From assembly GCF_034479515.1 (NCBI RefSeq), contig NZ_CP140152.1, positions 682,001-746,000 on the forward strand: a DNA stretch of 64,000 nucleotides. Direction: 5' to 3'. A model generated the notes under the pieces. That model searched no databases, was not told the origin of the DNA, and saw only the letters and a program-made list of their open reading frames with translations. This document shows, one piece after another, positions 22,436 to 31,650 of this stretch. The translations under genes and the position numbers were made by a program. The DNA is from Duganella zoogloeoides (GTDB lineage: Bacteria > Pseudomonadota > Gammaproteobacteria > Burkholderiales > Burkholderiaceae_D). Position 1 is the stretch's first letter. Every line of letters starts with the position of its first letter.

Positions 22436-24148
22436 GTGAAATGGTTTTATGACCTGAAGATTGCTACCAAGTTGCTGGTGTCGTTTGGCGTGGTGTTGTT
22501 GCTGACCTTGTTCATGGGCGTCAGTTCCATTTTGTCCACGGCGCGCGTCAACCAGGCGTCCAGCGACCTGGCCGAGAACTGGATGCCAAGCGTGCGCATG
22601 GCGATGGAGTTGCGCAGCGACGTCAGCGACCTGCGCCGCTGGGAGCTGTCGCACCTGCTCAACGACGAGGCCGGCTTATATGCCGATTACAACCAGCGCA
22701 TTGCCACCACGCTCGCTGCCATCAAGACGCACCGCGAGGCCTACGAAAAACTGATCAGCAGCGCCGAGGAAAAAGCGCTGGTAGCCACGTTCGACCAGAA
22801 CTGGACCGCCTACCTGGCCGAGCATACCAAGATGATCGCCCTATCGGCCGCCGGCGACAAGGACGCGGCGCGGGCAATGTCGCGCGGCGCGTCGGCCAAG
22901 GTGCTGGGCGCACTGACCGACGTCACGGGCCAGCTGGTCAAACTCAATATCGACGGCGGCGACGCTGCCAGCGATGCCGCGACCGCCACCTACAACACGG
23001 CGCGCGTCACGTCGATCGTACTGTTGGCACTGAATATCGGCATCGGCCTTGCATTGGCCGTGGCGGTGGCGCGCATTGTCTCGGCGCCGCTGCGCGAAGC
23101 GGTGTCGGCCGCGTCCGCCGTGGCCGAAGGCGACCTCACGCGTGACATCGCCGTCACGTCGTCGTGCGAGACAGGGCAGCTGATGGGGGCGCTGAAAACC
23201 ATGACGGAAAACCTGCAAGCCCTGGTGGCGCAGGTGCGCAGCGGCACCGACCTGATCGCTACCGCTTCGGCGGAAATTGCCAGCGGCAACCAGGACCTGT
23301 CCTCGCGCACCGAAGAGCAGGCCAGTTCGCTGGAAGAAACCGCCTCGTCGATGGAAGAGCTGACCAGCACCGTCAAGCAGAACGCCGACAATGCGCGCCA
23401 GGCCAACCAGCTGGCGCAGTCGGCCTCCGGTATCGCCACCCGGGGCGGCGAAGTGGTGGGGCAGGTGGTGGGCACCATGGCTTCGATCAACGAATCGTCG
23501 CGCAAGATCGAGGACATCATTTCGGTGATCGACGGCATCGCCTTCCAGACCAACATCCTGGCGCTCAATGCTGCCGTGGAGGCAGCGCGGGCCGGCGAGC
23601 AGGGCCGGGGCTTCGCGGTGGTGGCGGGCGAAGTGCGCAACCTGGCGCACCGTTCGGCCGCTGCCGCCAAGGACATCAAGCAACTGATTTCCGACTCGGT
23701 GCAAAAAGTGGAGGCCGGCTCGGAGCTGGTCAACCAGGCCGGCACCACGATGAGCGAGATCGTCACCAGCATCACCCGCGTGACCGACATCATGGCCGAG
23801 ATTTCGTCCGCCAGTAACGAGCAGAGCGACGGCATCGAGCAGGTCAACACGGCGATTACCCAGATGGACCAGGTTACCCAGCAAAATGCCGCGCTGGTGG
23901 AAGAGTCCGCGGCTGCGGCCGAATCGCTGCAGAACCAGGCGGCGCAGCTGAGCGACGTGGTCAGCGTGTTCAAGATCCACGCATCGAGCACGCGCGCGGC
24001 GGTGGCGCCCACGCCCGCCCGGCGCGCCGTGGCAGCCACGACCTCGGCACCGGCCAAGGTTGCGCCACGCCTCGCCACTGCGTCCAGGCCTGCGCCGAAA
24101 CAGCCCGCGAAGCAAACAGTGGAAGGCGACGAGTGGGAAACTTTTTAA
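22436..24148 (+). CDS. Methyl-accepting chemotaxis protein
   Basis: The protein has 570 residues from the GTG at 22436, which follows CCAGGAGCG. TM1 is [16 protein letters not shown], a periplasmic four-helix-bundle domain follows, and TM2 lies near 190-213 with an adjoining HAMP domain. The signalling domain has the conserved tip [20 protein letters not shown] and [20 protein letters not shown]. The C-terminus ends in DEWETF, a variant of the NWETF pentapeptide that tethers CheR and CheB. The ligand is unknown. Confidence 0.9.
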   Translation: MKWFYDLKIATKLLVSFGVVLLLTLFMGVSSILSTARVNQASSDLAENWMPSVRMAMELRSDVSDLRRWELSHLLNDEAGLYADYNQRIATTLAAIKTHREAYEKLISSAEEKALVATFDQNWTAYLAEHTKMIALSAAGDKDAARAMSRGASAKVLGALTDVTGQLVKLNIDGGDAASDAATATYNTARVTSIVLLALNIGIGLALAVAVARIVSAPLREAVSAASAVAEGDLTRDIAVTSSCETGQLMGALKTMTENLQALVAQVRSGTDLIATASAEIASGNQDLSSRTEEQASSLEETASSMEELTSTVKQNADNARQANQLAQSASGIATRGGEVVGQVVGTMASINESSRKIEDIISVIDGIAFQTNILALNAAVEAARAGEQGRGFAVVAGEVRNLAHRSAAAAKDIKQLISDSVQKVEAGSELVNQAGTTMSEIVTSITRVTDIMAEISSASNEQSDGIEQVNTAITQMDQVTQQNAALVEESAAAAESLQNQAAQLSDVVSVFKIHASSTRAAVAPTPARRAVAATTSAPAKVAPRLATASRPAPKQPAKQTVEGDEWETF

Positions 24149-24196
24149 CAGCGTGACCGAGCGGATGTAACAGCTTGTTATCCGTCTTGATAGATT

Positions 24197-24215
24197 GCAA
24201 ATGATAATCATTCTC
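24197..24215 (+). promoter_or_regulatory. Fur box upstream of siderophore receptor
   Basis: GCAAATGATAATCATTCTC matches 16 of 19 positions of the Fur consensus with a perfect ATGATAATCAT core. It lies 40 bases before the receptor ATG, so the gene should be iron-repressed. Confidence 0.82.
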
Positions 24216-24255
24216 GATTATAGTTCCGCAACTTTCAACACCGAAACGGAGCACC

Positions 24256-26334
24256 ATGTTACGTCCCCTCGATCCCTGGCTGGCCCTCGGCCTGCTGTCC
24301 GCCACGCCATTGCTCCACGCGCAAGCTGGCGCCGACGGTGACGCCGCCCTGCCACAAGTAAACGTGGTGGCCGAGCGCAGCGCCGCCTACAACACCGGCA
24401 CCAGCCGTGGCGCTACCCGCACCGATACGCCGCTGCGCGAAGTGCCGCAATCGGTGCGCGTGGTCAACATCGAGCAGCTCGAGGACCTGGGCGCCATGCG
24501 CCTGGCCGATACCGTCGATTTCGTCAGCGGCATTTCGCGCATGAACGACTTTGGCGGCACCTGGGACAACTTCGGCATCCGTGGCTTTTCCAGCACCGAC
24601 ATGGGTTTCCTGGTCAACGGCTTTCCCGGCGCACGCGGCTACAACCCGCCGCGCGACACCGCCACCGTCGAGCGCTTCGAATTCCTCAAGGGCCCGGCTG
24701 GCGCCATCTATGGCAGCAGCGAGCCGGGCGGCACTATCAACATCGTCACCAAGAGGCCGAAATTTGCCGCGCGCCACGTGGCCGAGGTGGGCTTCAGCGA
24801 TCGCGGCCTGCGCCGCGCCACGGTGGACACCACCGGTCCGTTGAGTTCCAGCGTCGCTTACCGCCTGAACCTGATGACGGAGGAGGGCGATCCGCGCTCG
24901 GCATTGCTGCACAACAAGCGCATGCTGGTGGCGCCCGCGCTGACCTGGCAGATCGACCCGCGCACCACGCTCAATTACGAAGCGGAAATCCTCAAATCCG
25001 ACACCCCGCTCGACCGTGGCGTGATCAATGTGCGCGGCCAGCTGGGCCTGCTGCCGCGCGACCGCATCCTCAATGAGCCGACCGACAAAAACATGCGCCT
25101 CTCCAGCAAGACCCAGCAACTGACGCTGGACCGGGTGCTGGCCGACGGCTGGCGCGCACGCCTCGGTGCAAGCTACAAGGAAAGCACGTTCGAAGGCGAC
25201 TACACGGAAGCGACATCGCTGGCGGCGGACAACCGCACCCTGAACCGCCAGGCCACCTGGCGCACGCTGCCGTCGCGCGATACCTCGGTCAACGGCGAGC
25301 TCGAAGGCAAGTTCGCCACCGGCGGCCTGGACCATACGCTGCTGGTCGGCGCCGAAGCCTCGCGCCTGTGGATGAACATGGAAATCCTGCGCTCGGCCAA
25401 CACCCCGATCGATATTTATGCACCGGCGTACGGCCGCGCGGCCGGTCCGTTGACCTCGCTTACCACGAGCTCGGACGAACGCCAGCGCGTGAAAGCCGTG
25501 TTTGCGCAGGACCAGGTCAGCCTGTCGGCACAATGGAAACTGCTGGCCGGCCTGCGCTGGGACGAGTACAGCCAGGACCTGGTCAACCGCGTGGCCCGCA
25601 GCCAGTTGCAGCGCAAGCAGAGTGCCATGTCGCCGCGCGCGGGCGTCACCTACCTGCCCAACAGCTGGAGTTCGCTGTATGTGTCGGCCGGCAAATCGTT
25701 CCGGGGCAATACCGGCATCGACGTCAACGGCAATGCTTTCGACCCGCAAAAATCGCGTTCCTACGAAGCGGGCTGGAAACTGCAAAGCGCCGACCAGCGC
25801 CTGGGCGCTACCGTCGCCGTGTACGATATCACCAAGACCAATGTGCTCACGGCCAGCGACGTGCCGGGCTTTTCGGTGGCGGCGGGCGAAGTGAAAAGCA
25901 GCGGCGTGGAAACGGACGTGACCGGGCAGCTCGGCCGTCACTGGCGCGTAAGCGGCAACGCCGCCTACGACGACGCCCGTGTCACCCGCGACCGCACCCT
26001 GGCAGCCGGCACGCGCCTGATGAACGTGCCGAAATGGAGCGCCGGCCTGCTGGCGATCCGCGAAGACCGCCTGCCTGACGGCAGCCGCTACGGCGTGGGC
26101 GCCGGCGTCAACCACGTGGGTGAACGCTCGGGCAACAATGCCGACACCTACTCGCTGCCGTCGTACACGACCGCGCGCCTGCTCGGCTACTGGCAGGTGA
26201 ACCGGCAGGTCAAGCTGTCGCTCGACGTGCTCAACCTGTTCAACCGCGCATATTACACGTCGTCGTGGGCCGGCCTGTACGTCACGCCCGGCGCCGGGCG
26301 CAGCGTGGCGGCCAGGGTCAAAGTGGAACTTTAA
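24256..26334 (+). CDS. TonB-dependent siderophore receptor
   Basis: The 692-residue protein has a signal peptide (MLRPLDPWLALGLLSATPLL ending HAQA). The plug shows the TonB-siderophore pattern: TDTPLREVPQSVRVVNIEQLED, then VSGISRMNDFGGTWDNFGIRG, and RFEFLKGPAGAIYGSSEPGG with TINIVTKRP. The barrel ends VAARVKVEL. It imports a ferric siderophore with TonB-ExbBD. The Fur box just upstream supports this. The stop overlaps that of the convergent GGDEF sensor by four bases, so no terminator fits between them. Confidence 0.9.
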   Translation: MLRPLDPWLALGLLSATPLLHAQAGADGDAALPQVNVVAERSAAYNTGTSRGATRTDTPLREVPQSVRVVNIEQLEDLGAMRLADTVDFVSGISRMNDFGGTWDNFGIRGFSSTDMGFLVNGFPGARGYNPPRDTATVERFEFLKGPAGAIYGSSEPGGTINIVTKRPKFAARHVAEVGFSDRGLRRATVDTTGPLSSSVAYRLNLMTEEGDPRSALLHNKRMLVAPALTWQIDPRTTLNYEAEILKSDTPLDRGVINVRGQLGLLPRDRILNEPTDKNMRLSSKTQQLTLDRVLADGWRARLGASYKESTFEGDYTEATSLAADNRTLNRQATWRTLPSRDTSVNGELEGKFATGGLDHTLLVGAEASRLWMNMEILRSANTPIDIYAPAYGRAAGPLTSLTTSSDERQRVKAVFAQDQVSLSAQWKLLAGLRWDEYSQDLVNRVARSQLQRKQSAMSPRAGVTYLPNSWSSLYVSAGKSFRGNTGIDVNGNAFDPQKSRSYEAGWKLQSADQRLGATVAVYDITKTNVLTASDVPGFSVAAGEVKSSGVETDVTGQLGRHWRVSGNAAYDDARVTRDRTLAAGTRLMNVPKWSAGLLAIREDRLPDGSRYGVGAGVNHVGERSGNNADTYSLPSYTTARLLGYWQVNRQVKLSLDVLNLFNRAYYTSSWAGLYVTPGAGRSVAARVKVEL

Positions 26335-29300
26335 TGTGCCAGCAAGGCCATGTTGCGCCCGCGCTGCTTGGCCCTGTACAACGCCCGGTCCGCCATTTCC
26401 ACCAGCATGTCCGGCGAGTTATCGTCGCCCGGCACCAGCACTGCCACCCCGATGCTGATCGTCAGCATGCCGAACGGCGACTGCTCGTGCGGCAACTGGC
26501 GCCGTGCCAGCTCGGCGCACATCGACTGCGCCGCCTCGAAGGCGTCGGCCGCACCGGTATCGGCCGCCAGCAGGGCGAATTCCTCGCCACCGTAGCGGGC
26601 CGCGATGTCGGTGGCGCGCCGGCCGTGGTGGGTGATCAGGTCGGCCACGGCGCGCAAGGCGGCGTCGCCGGCCTGGTGGCCGTAATGGTCGTTGTATTTT
26701 TTGAAGAAATCGACGTCGAGCATCGACAGCGCCACCGGCTGCCCGGTGCGCGCCGCGCGGCGCCATTCGGCCGCCAGCGCCAGGTCGAAGCCGCGCCGGT
26801 TGACCACGCCGGTCAGGCCGTCGGTGGTGCTGAGCGCAGCCAGCTTGCGGTTCGACTCTTCCAGTTCGGCCGTGCGCGCCGCCACCACTTTTTCAAGCTG
26901 CACCTGGTGGCGCGTCAGGCGGTCGATGCGGATCCGGTACAGCAGCGCCAGCGTAAATACCACCAGCGCCATGCCCAGCATGCGGAACCACCAGCGCTGC
27001 CAGAACGGCGGTGTAATGGTCACGCGCAAGGTGGCCGGTTCCTCGTTCCACACGCCCAGGTGGTTGGCGGCCTTGACCCGGAACACGTAGTGGCCCGGGT
27101 TGAGGTTGGTATAGCTGGCGCTGCGGTGGGCGGCATCGGTGTGCACCCACTCGCGGTCGAAACCCTGCAACTGGTAAGCGTAGCGGTTCTGGCCGGGGTC
27201 GGTGTAGTGGAGTGCGGCAAATTCGATCGAAAACACCGACGCTTCCGACGACAAGGTCAGCGCAGTGGGCGCCGTGACCGGTCCCTCGGCCTTGACGTTG
27301 GCGCGCGGCTTGCCGTTTTGCAGCGAATGGTTGAACACCGTGATATCGGTGATGGCCACCTGCGGCGGTACCGAACTGCTGCGCACGTTGGATGGTGTGA
27401 CCGCCGTCATGCCGTGCACGCCGCCAAAGTACAGCGTGCCATCGGCGCCGCGCGCGGACGAGTTGACGGTGAACCCTTCGGTCAAGCCATCGGCGGCGGT
27501 AAACAGGCTGACCTTGCCTGTCTCCGGATCGAGGCGGAACAGGCCGGCCAGCGTGCTGCACCAGATATTGCCATCGAGGTCGTGTTCGATGGCGAGGATT
27601 TTTTGCGACCGCATGGCCGCCGCGTACGAGGTGAAGCGCACCTTGCCGCCGGCCTCGAACACGGCCAGGTTCAACCCCTTGCTGGTACCGATCCAGATGC
27701 GGCCCCTGGCGTCCTCGTGCAGGCTGACGATGTTGTTGTCGCTGATGCTGGCGGCGTCCGCCTGGTCATGGCGGAAGTGGCGGAAGATGCCGGTGGCGGG
27801 ATCGAGCCAGTCGAGGCCGCCGCCATTCCATTCCGAGCCCACCCACACCCGGCCGCTGCTGTCCTCCAGCACGGTGGAGGCGCCGTCCACGCTGCGGCTG
27901 GTGCGATCCTGCGGGTCGTTGTAATAGATCTTGCGGGCGTCGGTGGCCGGGTCGTAGCGGATCAGGCTGTTGCCGGTGGCCAGCCACAGCGCGCCGCCCG
28001 CGCCGGGTGCGATGAGGTTGATGTAGTCGCTGGCGGTGTTGCCGAAGTGGATGGCCCGGAACGTGCCGTCCACGTGGTCGAGCCGGTTGAGGCCGTTCGA
28101 GGTGCCCAGCCACAGTGGTCCCTTGCCATCGTCCTGCTGGTACATGCTGTATACGATGGAGTGGCTCAGATTGCCCGGAGTCCGGCCGTCAGCCTGCCAG
28201 GTCTTGACGACCGTGCGGGTGCCGGGGTCGTACAAGCTCATGCCCACATTGCCGCCCAGCCAGAGCCGGCCCGCGGGCGCCCGTGACAGGCTCAGCAGCG
28301 CATTGCTGGCCGGCGCGGCACGGCGGTCGATGCGAAATGGCACGTGGCGCGTAAAACCTTCGCTGCTGAGATTGGCCAGCGCAATGCCATCGGTAAACGA
28401 GGCGATCCACAGCATGCCGCCCCGGTCCTGCATCACGGCGCGCAGGTTGTCGCCGGGCAGGCTGTAAGGATCGTCGGCGGCATGGACAAACTGGTCGAAG
28501 GCGCCGCGTTCCCGGTTCCAGCGCAGCAATCCCGCCGACAGGGTGGTCGCCCACAACCGGCCCTGGTTGTCGAGGTTGAAGTCGGTGATGCGGCTGGCGG
28601 GCGAGGGCACGGCTGTGCGCGTGCTCCAGTCGCGCTTGCCATCCCAGTGCACCACACCGGCCTCGGTGCCGATCCACAACTCGCCGTTGCGATCGAATTG
28701 CAGCGCACGCACGATATTGACGCGGGCATCGGCGCGGACGGCCGGATCCACCTGGTGGTGGCGGAAGCTGGTGGCGCCCGGCGCCAGGTAGTCGAGTCCG
28801 CCCGGCCAGGTGGCGGCCCAGACGCCGCCGCCGGCATCGAGCGCCAGCGCATTGAGGTCGTTGCTGGCCAGGCTGCCGGGATCTTTGGCATCGTGGGCAT
28901 ACACGCTGAACTTGCCGGTGTCCGGATGGTAGTGCTGCAAGCCGCCCCAGCTGCCTATCCACATGCCGCCCCGGCCGTCGGCAATGATGCGCTTGATGAT
29001 GCGGTGGTTGTTGGGGCCCTGGGCTGGCGCCACGACCGTGAAGTCGTTGGTGTCCGGATTGAAGCGCGCCAGGCCGTTCTGGGTGCCGGCCCAGATGCGG
29101 CCCTTGGCGTCTTCGTGAATGGCCGAGACACGGTCGTGCGGCAGGCTGTGCGGATCGGCGGGGTTGTGGGCATAGCGTACCGCCTGGTAACCGTTGTAGC
29201 GATACAGGCCGTTGGTGTGGGTGCCGACCCAGACATAACCCTGGCGGTCCTGCAGCAGCGCCAGCATCGATGGTTCGTCCCCGCCCAGCGGCCCCAGCTT

Positions 29301-29468
29301 CTTGAAACGCAGCGACGGCGTGACCGCCTCCGGAGAAACCGGCCAGTCCGCTGCCCGCACCGGAGCGAACGGAACCGACAGCAAGATCAAGCAGGACATC
29401 AACAGGCGGCAAAGCAGCGCGAAGGGTGAGCGCAGCGAGGGCAAAGCGGACGAAGGGAGCGCGGGCAT
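26331..29468 (-). CDS. Two-component-type propeller sensor with GGDEF output
   Basis: The 1045-residue protein starts with a signal peptide (LLMSCLILLSVPFAPVRAA). Repeated GxxWIGTxxGLxRxxx-like blades of a periplasmic Reg_prop beta-propeller (about 60-720) follow, then a Y_Y_Y domain (YAYQLQGFDREWV, LNPGHYVFRVKAAN). One transmembrane helix (MLGMALVVFTLALLYRI), a short coiled coil and a cytoplasmic GGDEF domain with RYGGEEFALLA near 957 complete it. Such hybrids transmit an extracellular signal to c-di-GMP synthesis. An inhibitory I-site (RxxD) is not obvious. Confidence 0.88.
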   Translation of the reverse strand: MPALPSSALPSLRSPFALLCRLLMSCLILLSVPFAPVRAADWPVSPEAVTPSLRFKKLGPLGGDEPSMLALLQDRQGYVWVGTHTNGLYRYNGYQAVRYAHNPADPHSLPHDRVSAIHEDAKGRIWAGTQNGLARFNPDTNDFTVVAPAQGPNNHRIIKRIIADGRGGMWIGSWGGLQHYHPDTGKFSVYAHDAKDPGSLASNDLNALALDAGGGVWAATWPGGLDYLAPGATSFRHHQVDPAVRADARVNIVRALQFDRNGELWIGTEAGVVHWDGKRDWSTRTAVPSPASRITDFNLDNQGRLWATTLSAGLLRWNRERGAFDQFVHAADDPYSLPGDNLRAVMQDRGGMLWIASFTDGIALANLSSEGFTRHVPFRIDRRAAPASNALLSLSRAPAGRLWLGGNVGMSLYDPGTRTVVKTWQADGRTPGNLSHSIVYSMYQQDDGKGPLWLGTSNGLNRLDHVDGTFRAIHFGNTASDYINLIAPGAGGALWLATGNSLIRYDPATDARKIYYNDPQDRTSRSVDGASTVLEDSSGRVWVGSEWNGGGLDWLDPATGIFRHFRHDQADAASISDNNIVSLHEDARGRIWIGTSKGLNLAVFEAGGKVRFTSYAAAMRSQKILAIEHDLDGNIWCSTLAGLFRLDPETGKVSLFTAADGLTEGFTVNSSARGADGTLYFGGVHGMTAVTPSNVRSSSVPPQVAITDITVFNHSLQNGKPRANVKAEGPVTAPTALTLSSEASVFSIEFAALHYTDPGQNRYAYQLQGFDREWVHTDAAHRSASYTNLNPGHYVFRVKAANHLGVWNEEPATLRVTITPPFWQRWWFRMLGMALVVFTLALLYRIRIDRLTRHQVQLEKVVAARTAELEESNRKLAALSTTDGLTGVVNRRGFDLALAAEWRRAARTGQPVALSMLDVDFFKKYNDHYGHQAGDAALRAVADLITHHGRRATDIAARYGGEEFALLAADTGAADAFEAAQSMCAELARRQLPHEQSPFGMLTISIGVAVLVPGDDNSPDMLVEMADRALYRAKQRGRNMALLAH

Positions 29469-29746
29469 GGTGGAGTTTTCGAGGTGCCGGTGAACGCCGT
29501 CCGGCAGGAGGAGGGTAGTGGATTATTTATAATTTTATGGTTTGACTGGCATTATACATGCCATTGATGCAATTATTTCTGGATAATAGTCAGTGTTTTC
29601 GCGCACTTGCCGCTTTTTAGGGTATAGTTTACGGTGCTGCCTGCCGTGTATAGAGCGCCGCCACCGCACCCGTCCCTTTTCCCCGGTGCGGATTCTGTTG
29701 TTTATTGAAGAAAGCTGGTTGTCCCCCAGGGGCCGGCCCACACACT

Positions 29747-31510
29747 ATGTCCGAATCCGAGATCACTACCCCGTCTGTTGACGTCCCGTCTGCCCCCAAT
29801 GCACCTGCTGCACCAGTCACGCCAGCAGCACCAGCAGTACCCGCAGCACCAGTAGTGCCTGTGGCAACAGCAGCACCTGTGGAACCCGCACCTGCGCAAC
29901 CAGCACCCGTGGAATCCGCAGCACCAGCACCAGCACCAGCACCAGCACCGGTAACCTCTGCTGCGCCCGCAGCCGAGGCGGTTGCCGTCGCGGCGGTGCC
30001 GGTTGCGCCAGTTGTACCAGCCGCTCCGGCTGCGCCAGCCGCAGCGGTAGCGCCGGTCGCCAGCGTGCGCTTTGCCGACTTTGGCCTGTCGCCGCTGATC
30101 CAGCGCGCGCTCGACGAAGCCGGTTACGAGCATCCGACGCCGATCCAGGCCGAGGCGATCCCCGTGCTGCTGCAAGGACGCGATGTCATGGGCGCGGCCC
30201 AGACCGGCACCGGCAAGACCGCCAGTTTCTCGCTGCCCATCATCCAGATGCTGCTGGCCAATGCCAGCCACAGCACCTCGCCGGCGCGCCACCCGGTGCG
30301 CGCGCTGATCCTCACGCCTACCCGCGAACTGGCGGTGCAGGTGGCCGATAACGTCAAGGCCTATGCCAAGCACACGCCGCTGCGCTCCACCGTGGTATTC
30401 GGCGGCATGGACATGAAGCCGCAAACGGCGCTGCTCAAGGCCGGCGTGGAAATCGTCATCGCCACTCCGGGCCGACTGCTCGACCATATCGAGCAAAAGA
30501 ACATCAGCCTGTCGCAAGTGCAAATGCTGGTCATGGACGAAGCCGACCGCATGCTGGACATGGGTTTCCTGCCGGACTTGCAGCGCATCATCAATCTGTT
30601 GCCGAAGCAGCGCCAGAACCTGATGTTCTCGGCCACGTTCTCGCCGGAAATCAAAAAGCTGGCCAACACCTTCCTCAGTAACCCGATCACCATCGAAGTC
30701 GCGCGCAGCAACCAGACCGCCGACAAGGTCACCCAGGTTGTCTACAAGGTCGCGGAGAACCAGAAGCACGCGGTCACCGCGCACATCCTGCGCCAGCGCG
30801 AGCTGAAACAGGTGATCATCTTCTCCAACACCAAGATCGGCTGCTCGCGCCTGGCGCGCGAACTCGAGCGCGAAGGCATGAAGGCGGTTGCCATCCACGG
30901 CGACAAGACCCAGCAAGAGCGCATGGCCGCACTGGAAGCGTTCAAGAAGGGCGAGACCGACATCCTGGTCGCCACCGACGTTGCCGCCCGTGGCCTCGAC
31001 ATCACCGACCTGCCATGCGTGATCAACTACGATCTGCCGTACAACGCCGAAGACTACGTCCACCGCATCGGCCGCACCGGCCGCGCCGGCGCCTCCGGCG
31101 ACGCCATTTCGATCTACTCCGACAAGGACGAGCGCTTGCTGGCCGACATCGAAAAGCTGATCAAGCAAACCATCAAGCGCGGCGAGCTGCAAGGCTTCAA
31201 TCCTGCGCCTGCCTTCGGCGCCTCCGCCACTGGCGAAGAGCGCGGCAACCGTGGCGAGCGCAGTGAACGTGGCGACCGCCATCCGCGCCGCCCGGAAGAC
31301 AGCAGCCGTGGCCCGGCCAGCCGTCCGACCGACCGCGCCCCGCGCGGCATGGGCATGGCCCCGCGCCGCGACAAGGTCGATCCATGGTTCCTCAAGCCGT
31401 ACGAACCGGCCCGCAGCACGTTGCCCCCTGCCAGCGCCTCCGCCAGCAATGCCCCGGCCAAGCCCAAGCAAAAGCTGGCAGTATTGCTCGGCGGCGTGCC
31501 GAAGCAATAA
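29747..31510 (+). CDS. rhlE: DEAD-box RNA helicase, RhlE-like
   Basis: The protein has 587 residues from the ATG at 29747. Residues 1-105 are a low-complexity Ala/Pro/Val extension with hexanucleotide repeats coding for AP pairs. The helicase core then shows the Q motif (FADFGLSPLIQRALDEAGY), AQTGTGKT, PTRELAVQV, VMDEADRMLDMGF, SATF, ATDVAARGLDI and HRIGRTGRAG. A basic Arg/Gly-rich tail binds RNA. It probably acts in ribosome assembly, RNA decay and cold adaptation. The 278-bp upstream gap, shared with the divergent sensor gene, leaves a long leader typical for such helicases. Confidence 0.9.
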   Translation: MSESEITTPSVDVPSAPNAPAAPVTPAAPAVPAAPVVPVATAAPVEPAPAQPAPVESAAPAPAPAPAPVTSAAPAAEAVAVAAVPVAPVVPAAPAAPAAAVAPVASVRFADFGLSPLIQRALDEAGYEHPTPIQAEAIPVLLQGRDVMGAAQTGTGKTASFSLPIIQMLLANASHSTSPARHPVRALILTPTRELAVQVADNVKAYAKHTPLRSTVVFGGMDMKPQTALLKAGVEIVIATPGRLLDHIEQKNISLSQVQMLVMDEADRMLDMGFLPDLQRIINLLPKQRQNLMFSATFSPEIKKLANTFLSNPITIEVARSNQTADKVTQVVYKVAENQKHAVTAHILRQRELKQVIIFSNTKIGCSRLARELEREGMKAVAIHGDKTQQERMAALEAFKKGETDILVATDVAARGLDITDLPCVINYDLPYNAEDYVHRIGRTGRAGASGDAISIYSDKDERLLADIEKLIKQTIKRGELQGFNPAPAFGASATGEERGNRGERSERGDRHPRRPEDSSRGPASRPTDRAPRGMGMAPRRDKVDPWFLKPYEPARSTLPPASASASNAPAKPKQKLAVLLGGVPKQ

Positions 31511-31579
31511 AGCCAGGCGCCGCCAGCCCCCCAAGGTTGCACCTTGACCGGCAGTGAGTGAAAATTGCACGACTATATT

Positions 31580-31613
31580 GCCATTGTGGTTTCGACTACA
31601 ATGGCTTTTTTTT
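31580..31613 (+). terminator. Rho-independent terminator after rhlE
   Basis: GCCATTGT (31580-31587) pairs with ACAATGGC (31598-31605), followed by a run of eight T. It separates rhlE from the acyltransferase gene. Confidence 0.85.
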
Positions 31614-31650
31614 ATGCTTGATCGCTGGAAATTAATCAGCGGTTTGCGTC

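Noticed and set aside
26265..28286. 673-codon plus-strand frame
   Set aside because: It is antisense to the propeller-GGDEF gene; composition is that of a mirror frame.
29904..29960. AP-coding hexanucleotide repeat as a phase-variable switch
   Set aside because: The unit is six bases, so slippage keeps frame; at most it changes length, not on/off state.
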